Position numbers and translations under genes: made by a program. Below, piece after piece: positions 56,969-64,000 of a stretch of 64,000 nt of DNA (position 1 is the first letter of the stretch; each line of letters opens with the position of its first letter). The notes under the pieces were generated by a model, which ran no database searches, had not been told where the DNA came from, and saw nothing but the letters and a program-made list of their open reading frames with translations. The stretch covers positions 124,001 to 188,000 of the forward strand of contig CAWEYO010000004.1 in NCBI GenBank assembly GCA_963813315.1, written 5' to 3'. Source of the DNA: CAWEYO01 sp963813315. Lineage in GTDB: Bacteria; Pseudomonadota; Alphaproteobacteria; Rhizobiales; Rhizobiaceae.

Positions 56969-58753
56969 AGTGGTGTCGAGCCGCTTGCCGTTCAAGCGGA
57001 TCTGGCACGGGGATTTCGAGTTTACCGAAGGCAATACCGGAAACCGCCCCGTGCCGCTCTGCGCGACCTTTTCGAGGAGCGAAGCGGCCAGCTCGTCCAG
57101 CTGTGGCAAGACGAGATGCGGCATGGCGAGCCGCCGATCGTCTTCGACAAGGAATCCGTCTTTTGCGCGCACCTGGCAAGCGCGGAAGTCCGTTGTTTCG
57201 ACGTGCTCGGCTGGCCGCAACCCCTTTACGTGCTCGATACCTTCGTCCTGCACCGGCTGGAATCGAACGGCAAGATACCGCCAGCCACGAAAAATGAGAG
57301 TCGTAATTCATTGCCGGCGGTGCTGGTGCGGCGCGGGCTTGGCTCGATCGCGCCCGAAGACAAGAAGGCAATGCAGGAGTGGATCGCGGCGGGCGGTCCT
57401 TTTGGCCCGGAAGATCGGCAAAGGATCCTCGACTACAACGCCGGCGACGTTCGCGTCCTGCCGCCCCTGTTGCGAAAATACGAGGACTGGCTGTTGCGGG
57501 ACCGCCATCTTTTCACAGCCCTGCTCTACGGACGATTCATGGTTGCGGCAGGACGCATCGAGAATGTCGGGATTCCGATCGATACGGCACTGCATGAGCG
57601 CATCGAGCAGCACAAGGGGCAGATACTCCACGGGCTGATCGATGAGGTGGACGCCGGATTCGGCGTGTTCAAGAAGGACGCTTTCAACCTTCGGCTCTTC
57701 AGGGAATGGCTGCAGCGGGAAGGAATCGACTGGAGCTACCTGGACTCCGGGATGCCTTCGACAAGCGAAGAGACGTTCAAGGATTTCGAGCACCTTCACC
57801 CGGATCTGCCCGAGCTTCGGCAGCTCATGAAAACCAAGCGCCAGCTCGCGGCGAAGAAGAAGGAAGCATTGTTTCCGATCGGCAGCGACGGCCGGGCGCG
57901 GACCATGTTGTCGCCGTATGCCACCAAGACCGGCAGGAATGCTCCGCGGCAATTCATCTTTGGCGCCGCGAAGTGGCGACGTTTCGAGATCGCGCCGCCG
58001 CCGGGGCGGGCGTTGATCTATGCGGACTGGACTTCGCAGGAAATGTTCGTTGCCGCTCACCTGAGCGGCGACAAGCGGCTGTTGGAAGCCGTCGCCAGCG
58101 GCGATGCCTACCTGGCTTTTGGTAAGCAGATCGGTCTGATTCCACCCGACGGGACAGACAAAACCCATCGGCGAGAACGCGGAATCTGCAAGATCCTGAC
58201 GCTCGGGCTGAACTATGGGATGGGATACCAGCGGCTCGCTCGCCAGGCGCAGATCACGGAAGAGCAGGCGCTAAGCCTTATCAGGAAGCGGGCAGCGCTA
58301 TACCCGGATTTCACCGCGTGGTCGGAGGAAGCCGTCGCCGAAGCCAGAAATGGAATCCCGCTGGTTTCCCGGTTTGGCTGGACGCTCCACACGTCCGTCA
58401 AAATCTATCGGCCGAAGGCTCCCACCGCGAAGAATTTCAAGGGTCAGGCCGGCGGCGCCGATCTCTTGCGGCTCGGTGTTTGTTTCGCGGTGGAAGACGG
58501 ACTGACGATCTGCGCTCCAGTTCATGATGCCGTCCTGGCTGAATGCGCGGAATCGGAAATCGACGAAACGGAGGTCCGTCTACGCGCTGCAATGAATAGA
58601 GCCACCAAGCTTGTGTTGGGCAAGGATGCTGTCATCCCCATCGTTACGAAACCCTTTCTGGATCGCTTCGAGGACGGAGACGGACTCCCGATGTTTCAAA
58701 GGGTGATGCGTCAATTAGAAAGGGTGGAGACAGCCACTAGAAATGCAGCTTAA
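56934..58753 (+). pseudogene. family A DNA polymerase with 3'-5' exonuclease, 5' frameshift
   Basis: The long frame from 57116 holds polymerase motif A IYADWTSQEMFVA, motif B ILTLGLNYGMG and motif C PVHDAVLAE, plus exonuclease III YNAGDVRVLPP. The exonuclease I motif (FKRIWHGDFEFTE) is encoded upstream in a different frame starting at ATG 56934. A -1 shift near 57065 separates RPVPLCA from DLFEERSGQLVQLW. Joined, the protein is about 606 residues, with no 5' nuclease domain, the layout of phage and plasmid-type PolA. Confidence 0.8.
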
Positions 58754-59129
58754 ACGCGAAGATCCATACCTGCGTACGGCCCCGCCTTGGCGCTTGGCGG
58801 CGTCAGCAAGAGAGCTCATCGAAGCAAAAGCCGAAGCACGCACCGCGCGTGCTTCAATCACGAAGCTTAAGAAGCTCTATGGTATCAAGAAGCCCGGCTA
58901 CACAGTGGACATTGGCTCCATGAGCTGGCGCCTGACCATCCGACTCTTCGGCAACCAACCCAACGGCAAGCGGGATCCCGTGACTCATATTCACGTGCTC
59001 GCGGATCTAGGCGACGTTGCGCACAGTTGGTGGACCGGGCGAGCCGCGAGGGTGAGGTGGTGTATGTTTTCATCGAGCCACGGCCGGGCTGGCTCCAGCA
59101 ATTCGATGTCCCGGCTGCGCACCGGGTGA
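58743..59129 (+). CDS. hypothetical island gene 11
   Basis: The 128 residues overlap the polymerase stop. LRTAPPWRLAASARELIE and IKKPGYTVDIGSMSWRL are followed by a C-terminus that reads as low-complexity Ser/Arg, suggesting the real product ends earlier or is frameshifted near 59040. No family is recognised. It is the last gene of the island on this strand. Confidence 0.4.
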   Translation: MQLKREDPYLRTAPPWRLAASARELIEAKAEARTARASITKLKKLYGIKKPGYTVDIGSMSWRLTIRLFGNQPNGKRDPVTHIHVLADLGDVAHSWWTGRAARVRWCMFSSSHGRAGSSNSMSRLRTG

Positions 59130-59474
59130 CCCGCCGTCGCGTCGGCCGACGAGTACCGGCGACGGTGGGCGCCAGCCCGTAGTCAGGCGGGAGGGGGCGA
59201 GGGTCAAAAATCCATGCAATCAGTGCGGGAGCGGGCGCGGCGTCGACAATTAACGGGCACTGACGCGGAAAGTCCCCGCCGCAACCGACTGTTGTCCGCA
59301 GTTGTTTACAAAGCACCCCAAACTTACCCGTGCCGAACTTCGCGTGACCATGGCGCCCCGCTACTGGGAGCTTGCATGGACAAAACGGATGGCGCCCCCC
59401 CGCGAACAACCAAATTTCGCTCTTTGCGCGAAAAAAAGCAGAAGTCGTTGATATTACACGGGCTTTGAGTACGT

Positions 59475-59583
59475 TTTCAGCGTTTGCTACATTTGTAGCG
59501 AAGGCGCGGAACCGACCCTCTGATAGGCTGGAGGGTATGGTTTCAGCGTTTTCTACCGTGGTAGTAAACGCGAGAAACCGACC
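59475..59583. repeat. two 43-bp direct repeats with central palindromes
   Basis: TTTCAGCGTTT and GAAACCGACC-type ends frame two repeats at 59475-59517 and 59541-59583, 66 bases apart. Their centres are perfect palindromes, GCTACA-TT-TGTAGC and CTACC-GT-GGTAG. The first fits the TACA-N2-TGTA operator core of BlaI/CopY-type repressors. The surrounding 59130-59588 has no convincing gene. Confidence 0.55.
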
Positions 59584-59588
59584 GAACG

Positions 59589-59900
59589 TCACTGCCGCGG
59601 CAAGAACCCGCCCGGATCCAGTTTCCCCACCGTGTCGCGCACCTCGCGCTCGGCGCTGCGTCCGCTGCGTGTGATGCCCGGATCGCGGCCTTCGCTGGCA
59701 GGATGGACGCGCAAATAGACCGACAGCCAGATGGCGCGGCGGGAGAGCTGCTGCACGATGGCCGCCCTCGGGTTGGTCTTCCCTTCGATGATGGATCCTT
59801 CACGATCAAGCTGCCGTTCCTCGTCGTGCTTGCGCACCATCACACCGGCCAGCTCGAAGGCAAAGCGCAGGTCGATCGCCTGCCAACGCACAGACGGCAA
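59589..59900 (-). pseudogene. phage terminase small subunit-like fragment
   Basis: The minus-strand frame gives WQAIDLRFAFELAGVMV, then EGSIIEGKTNPRAAIVQQL and LRVHPASEGRDPG. The sequence recalls P27-type terminase small subunits (a helical region, KTNP, then a R-x-LGL-like turn). The N-terminus is missing and the fragment runs into ppx homology near 59900. Confidence 0.45.
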
Positions 59901-61023
59901 TCCGCAATCGGGTCTCAGCAGGCGTTTCCCCCGGAAACAGTGTGGCGGTCCAAGGAACCAGAGCCGGGGCAAATTGCGGCACGCGTGCGTGCGGCAGTCC
60001 AATCAGCCGAGCCCCTTCGACGATCGGGTCGAGGTATCGCTCGGCCTCGGTCAATTGCGAATAGAGCCAGCCTTCTCGCAAACCAAGGGCTGAAAAAACG
60101 ACACGTTCAGGTTGGAGCCGCTTCAATAGGCGGTCAAGCACCAGTGCTGCGGCGGCCGTCGTGCGGACCCGCCGCTCGGACATGCCGGGAAGTGCCGAGA
60201 GCTTGGCGGTAGGCAGCCGCACGAGATATTTGGCAAAGTCCCTAATCGCCCGGGTATTGCAGGTATAGCCGTGCACCACCGGCACTGGAACCTTCTCCAT
60301 CGCCATATGCACTTTTGCCAGAGTCCGCCAACCACCGCCCACGGTGTAGAGGACCGGCATTCCAAGCGATGGTCGCAGGGTGTCCTGCAGCAATTTGTCA
60401 ATCTGCCGCTTGGCCTCGGAAACGCCGCTCTTCAGCAGCGCTTCAACTGGCAGCGCTCCTAGCGGCAGGCTTGTCCAGTGTTCGCCCACATGGTCGTCGA
60501 GGGCCTCGGCGATCTCGAGGCTGCCGCCTCCCATATCGCCAACCAGACCGACAGGGCGGAAAAAACCCGAAACCACGCCAAGTGCTGAATAGCGCGCCTC
60601 CTCCATTCCTTGCAGAATGCGCACCGCCAGCCCCGATGCATCCCTTATCGCTAGCGCCAATTCCGACCCATTGCTGGCCCGCCGGATGGCCTCGGTGGCC
60701 GTCACGTCGATGCGGGCAACGCCCATGGCATCGGCGATTGCGCGAAACCTGCGTAGGGCCTCGACGGTGCGGCGGAACCCATCCGCTGAGATTGCACCGG
60801 TCTCAGCCAAGGCATCACCGAGACGGCACAACGACTTCTCGATGTAACGAGGCAGCGGTGCACGGCCGAGCTGGTCATAGACGACCATACGCACTGAATT
60901 GGAGCCGATGTCGACAATGGCATAATGCGGCTTGCCAACGCTGCCCGCCAAGCCTGCATCAAGACTGAGCGGGCGCACCATCAGTTTGCGTGCAGTCTTG
61001 TCAGGAGCAGACATGGCAACCAT
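59806..61023 (-). pseudogene. ppx: exopolyphosphatase/GppA phosphatase, 3' end replaced
   Basis: Ppx hydrolyses polyphosphate or pppGpp in the cytoplasm. The frame has YAIVDIGSNSVRMVVYD, TEAIRRASNGSELA, GVVSGFFRPVGLVGDMGGGS and SALGLREGWLYSQL. Similarity ends at TRLRIAVCAL near 59900; the last 25 or so residues are foreign and overlap the terminase-like fragment in another frame. Rhizobial Ppx is about 500 residues, so roughly the last 110 are lost. ATG 61023 or 61014. Confidence 0.8.
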
Positions 61024-61442
61024 GAAAAGTCGAAAGTCTCATCAACCGCCTCGAAGCAGGCTAGGCGTACCCCCGAAAACAGGCAAGGCCGGCGGCGAAG
61101 CGCCAGTAGCGCCAACGGGACAGCCCAAGAAATCGGCGATCATGCTGGTCGCAAGGTGGATCATTGTAATCGGATTTTTGAGTTCGATGCCGGTTTGAAA
61201 TAGCTGCCGCTCGGCGCCGTAACCTGAAATCGGGCCGAAGGTGTCGCTCGTCAGCCTCGCGCCGCATGCCGGCCGTAGAGACAAGGCCCGCTTCGACCCA
61301 GAAAGCGGACATAAAGGTGACTACGCTGGAGGTCGCGGTTGCGCCATTTTCACGACATCGAGTTCGGCCAATCCAAAGTCGCGATTGCGGTCGCGAAGGT
61401 CGTCGATTTTGTCGCCGTTAGACAACTGCCGTTGATCCACGA
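61024..61442. other. region without recognisable intact gene
   Basis: About 420 bases between the ppx start and a regulator remnant. A plus-strand frame at 61013-61198 is hydrophobic at its end (MLVARWIIVIGFLSS) and another at 61241-61435 is open, but neither has a recognisable family. It is probably degraded DNA. Confidence 0.35.
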
Positions 61443-61700
61443 CTATCCGTCGGCTCGAAACCTCTCAACGCTTCGGACCAGGTGAACTAGCGTGCGGACA
61501 TTCAGCTTTCCCACATCCGCCTGCGATGCACTTTGACGGTCTTTTCCACCACCCCGAGATCGAACGCGATCTGCTTGTTCAAGGTGGCGCTCTTCCACCT
61601 GCTCCATCCGTATGAAGAGTGGCCGAGCGCACAGCCCGCTATCCGTGCGGCTTCGATGACGTCGACGGTCTTCAACTTCTGTTGGATTTTTCCAAGCACT
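61443..61700 (-). pseudogene. remnant of a FixJ/LuxR-type response regulator
   Basis: NKQIAFDLGVVEKTVKVHRRRM is the HTH end of a FixJ-family regulator. A -1 break near 61515 moves the following KLNVRTLVHLVRSVER into another frame, which stops at 61443. The upstream part (before 61640) does not resemble a receiver domain. Not functional. Confidence 0.6.
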
Positions 61701-61812
61701 CGTTTGGCTCGACTTAGCGCAGGGGGATGTTCTTGCGCTAGTTGTACGATTTCAGCTTTCCAAACTACTAGAACGAGATCATAGTTAACTGGCAGCTATC
61801 TGAGCGCGGACC

Positions 61813-64000
61813 ATGGCGCTGACGCACGCAAAGCGGGTTCACCTGAGGGCTACGCTGAGCCCGATTGACATCCGCCGCGCTGCGCCCGACGGCCGCCGTC
61901 TCAGTGACCCCGGCACCCCGGTCGTTGAGCTGGTTGCTCAGATGCGCGCCGTGGGTGCGGCCGACGCCGACATCCGCCAGGTACGTTCAACAGTTGGTGA
62001 CAGCCGCGAATGGGCGGTGCTCGACGCAGTGGTGGCCAGCGAAACCGAGGCGCTCGGCGACGCGCTCGCGGCGCTGGGCCAAGAGTCCGAGGACGTTGCC
62101 CGGAAGCTGACCGTCGCGCTGGCCGAAGCCCGGCTGTCACGACTAGTAGACGTCGAAAAAAAAGTCGAACGACAGGTGCTGCAAGCAGAAGACGAGTGGC
62201 TGACGTCGATCGCCTCGACGACGGTGCACGAGCTGGTCGCTCGAGACGCCGAGGAGGATCGCGCGATCGCTCGCGTCGACCGTGCGATGCGCTATGCGAC
62301 GCCGGCAGAAGGTGCGCGGCTCGGAGAGCTCACGCGCGACGGTTCGACGGGCGCCGTGCCCGAGCTCGTGAACACGATCGAAGCGCGGCTCGAGCTACCC
62401 GAGATTCCAGACGCGGTTCCGGATGAAGCGGAGACCGCCATCCTGAACGACCGGCTGCGCAGTGGGCTTCAGAAGCGGAGCCGGTTTACCGACAAGGTAC
62501 TCACCGATCGCGTGGCCTTCGTCCTCTCTTCAGCGGTCGTTCCGGCCTCAATCAAGCTGTCTCTTCAGGAGTCTGCGCAGGCTCTCGGCACGAGCCAGCT
62601 GGCCTTCACTGCCTTGAAGGAGAACCTCGGCGCGATCATTCGCGACAAGGGCCGGCCGTCGATGACGTCGCCGATCGGGTACCTTCATCTCGAAAGGCTA
62701 AATTATTCCCCCGACGGCATCGAGCATGGAGAGCTCGTCTACTCGCTCCCCCTCGCGCCCGGCGAGGAGGTCGCCCTGGTTCACAAGGAATGGGCCAACA
62801 CCAGCGAGGAGTTCACGAAGCTTGTCGCCGATCAGTTCGAGGACTATTCGGAACGGGGCGTCGTGGACAAGGTGGACATGGCGGAGGCGACAACCGCGCA
62901 GCGTTCGCATTCCACCTCGTTCAACGTCGCGGTGGCAGCCAGCGGCGGCTTCGGGCCGGTGAGCCTGAGCGCCTCGACGAGCTTCTCCGCTCAGAGCGCG
63001 TCGAGTGCCTCACGAAGCACGTCGATCAACGAGTCGCAAACGATCACGAAGAAGGCCTCGGCTCGGACGCGCAAGGAGCATCGAACCAGCTTCAAGCTGG
63101 CCAAGAAGACGCACGTCGAAGATCAAACAGTCAGGCGGATCAAGAATCCGGATCCGTTTCACGCTGTGCGCTTCGATTTCTTTCAGCTCCTCCGCCGATG
63201 GCGGGTGGACCTGTTTCGGTACGACGTCCGGCTCACTTACGACCTCACCATTCCCGAGCCGGCGATCGATCTTCTGGCAGTGTATGCGGAGCTCCGCCGC
63301 CTGGAAGACGAGCTCGAAAAGGGATTCGACCTCCATCTGCCCCCAGGCTCGGTCAATCGCTTCAACTGGCGAGAAATGGCCGAGCGATACGGAGCCGCCA
63401 TCGAGGCGCCGCCGCCGCTCGTCCGGTCGGTTCAGGCGTTGAAGGTGCTAGGCCCATATGCAGACGATGACCCTGACGACGACCATCATGACGAACTCCG
63501 GGTGGCCACGCCGGAGGGCTACCGCTACCTCGAACGGAAAACCGGCAGCCACTATTACTATCGCAACACAGAGGATCTGTTCCCCGGCATCACTGTCTAC
63601 AAGACAATCTCGAAGCATCCCGAGGTCACCGAGGAGATAGCGTTTGGTGTGTACACCGACAGCGTCCGCAACGGGTTCGCGATGGTGCGCGTCTGGTTCG
63701 AGCTGCTACCCGAACTCGAAGACAAATGGGAGCTCGCAGCCAGCAACGCCGTTCGCGAGGCGGCGAACAAGGCATATCTCGAACACCGCCAGATTATCGA
63801 GCAGCGGAGGGCCAGGATTCTGGCCGAGCTGTCGGACACCGATGCGCTGACGCTCCGTAAGCTCGAACGCGAAGAGCTCATGAAGGGCGTGCTGCGGTGG
63901 CTGTTCGGCCCGGGCTTCGACTTCGCGCCACCGGTGGCCGGCAGCTACTTCGATCCGGAAGGCGCCGTCTCGAGCAAGGCTGTCCAGAACACGGTGCTGT
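61813..64000 (+). CDS. very long hypothetical protein, runs off window (partial)
   Basis: An uninterrupted frame of 729 codons starts at ATG 61813, with an in-frame stop four codons earlier, and continues past the window end. The N-terminal 200 residues are rich in Ala, Glu and Asp and mostly helical. Around 290-345 lies GYLHLERLNYSPDGIEHG and LAPGEEVALVHKEWANT. Residues about 360-430 are Ser/Thr/Ala-rich with alternating polarity (FNVAVAASGGFGPVSLS), then RRIKNPDPFHAVRFDFF and WRVDLFRYDVRLTYD. Around 615-665, ITVYKTISKHPEVTEEI is followed by an acidic, helical stretch. No family was recognised. Codon use (CTCG, GAGCTC-rich) differs from neighbours, suggesting transfer. Confidence 0.75.
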   Translation, partial: MALTHAKRVHLRATLSPIDIRRAAPDGRRLSDPGTPVVELVAQMRAVGAADADIRQVRSTVGDSREWAVLDAVVASETEALGDALAALGQESEDVARKLTVALAEARLSRLVDVEKKVERQVLQAEDEWLTSIASTTVHELVARDAEEDRAIARVDRAMRYATPAEGARLGELTRDGSTGAVPELVNTIEARLELPEIPDAVPDEAETAILNDRLRSGLQKRSRFTDKVLTDRVAFVLSSAVVPASIKLSLQESAQALGTSQLAFTALKENLGAIIRDKGRPSMTSPIGYLHLERLNYSPDGIEHGELVYSLPLAPGEEVALVHKEWANTSEEFTKLVADQFEDYSERGVVDKVDMAEATTAQRSHSTSFNVAVAASGGFGPVSLSASTSFSAQSASSASRSTSINESQTITKKASARTRKEHRTSFKLAKKTHVEDQTVRRIKNPDPFHAVRFDFFQLLRRWRVDLFRYDVRLTYDLTIPEPAIDLLAVYAELRRLEDELEKGFDLHLPPGSVNRFNWREMAERYGAAIEAPPPLVRSVQALKVLGPYADDDPDDDHHDELRVATPEGYRYLERKTGSHYYYRNTEDLFPGITVYKTISKHPEVTEEIAFGVYTDSVRNGFAMVRVWFELLPELEDKWELAASNAVREAANKAYLEHRQIIEQRRARILAELSDTDALTLRKLEREELMKGVLRWLFGPGFDFAPPVAGSYFDPEGAVSSKAVQNTVL

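Noticed and set aside
58885..59592. 235-codon minus-strand frame with a 22-residue repeat (AFTTTVENAE / AFATNVANAE)
   Set aside because: The repeat is explained by the 66-base direct repeats with palindromes; most of the frame is low-complexity and antisense to island DNA. A coding role cannot be fully excluded.
61013..61198. 61-codon plus-strand frame ending in a hydrophobic stretch
   Set aside because: It overlaps the ppx start, lacks a ribosome binding site and a family, and probably reflects degraded DNA.

Overview
The window is high-GC chromosomal DNA from an alphaproteobacterium of the Rhizobiales, most like Mesorhizobium or another Phyllobacteriaceae. The evidence is the fabD-fabG-acpP-fabF-mltG-yicC cluster, GTTC-N7-GTTC SOS boxes at ssb and uvrA, a cysteine-containing (Fe-S type) PurF, a psd-pssA pair, glnB-glnA behind a sigma-54 promoter, and several families of rhizobial palindromic intergenic repeats.

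Positions 1-34900 are mostly core genome. The minus-strand fatty-acid and cell-wall block (yicC, mltG, fabF, acpP, fabG, fabD) is followed on the plus strand by ilvD, rpsF-rpsR-rplI, dnaB, radA, cvpA-purF and an SDR gene. Next come a small secreted protein, an OsmC protein, a long calcium-binding repeat (RTX) gene broken at its 5' end, and a fused acyltransferase/acyl-ACP synthetase. A minus-strand block follows: psd-pssA, queA-tgt, two cyclophilins, coaD and gyrA. marC and ybaK then sit on the plus strand.

Positions 34900-46000 hold ssb and uvrA, divergent and each with its own SOS box; uvrA carries a +1 frameshift in its first ABC signature. A DUF72 gene, the NAD(P)HX repair fusion gene, sigma-54-driven glnB-glnA and an MHS-type transporter with a large insertion follow. 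After about 46000 the sequence is more accessory: a putative caspase-fold-like protein, a Ca2+/H+ antiporter, a frameshifted TMEM175-like channel, a two-TM protein of unknown role, a Tat-exported molybdopterin enzyme and an IS30-family element.

Positions 53690-59130 form a phage- or mobile-element-like island of small overlapping plus-strand genes. It includes a truncated MT-A70 methyltransferase and a family A DNA polymerase, and several members are frameshifted. It ends near a ppx gene whose 3' end is replaced by terminase-small-subunit-like sequence. The window closes with a broken FixJ-type regulator and a very long gene that runs off the edge. That gene has no identified family; a Ser/Thr-rich segment in it resembles the insertion hairpin of beta-pore-forming toxins.

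Four palindromic repeat families (called A-D here) lie between genes and sometimes within gene boundaries. Family A supplies the stop codons of fabD and pssA, and family C supplies the ribosome binding site of radA. Broken genes cluster in the accessory part, but uvrA is a core gene, so base-calling error versus true decay must be settled from reads.
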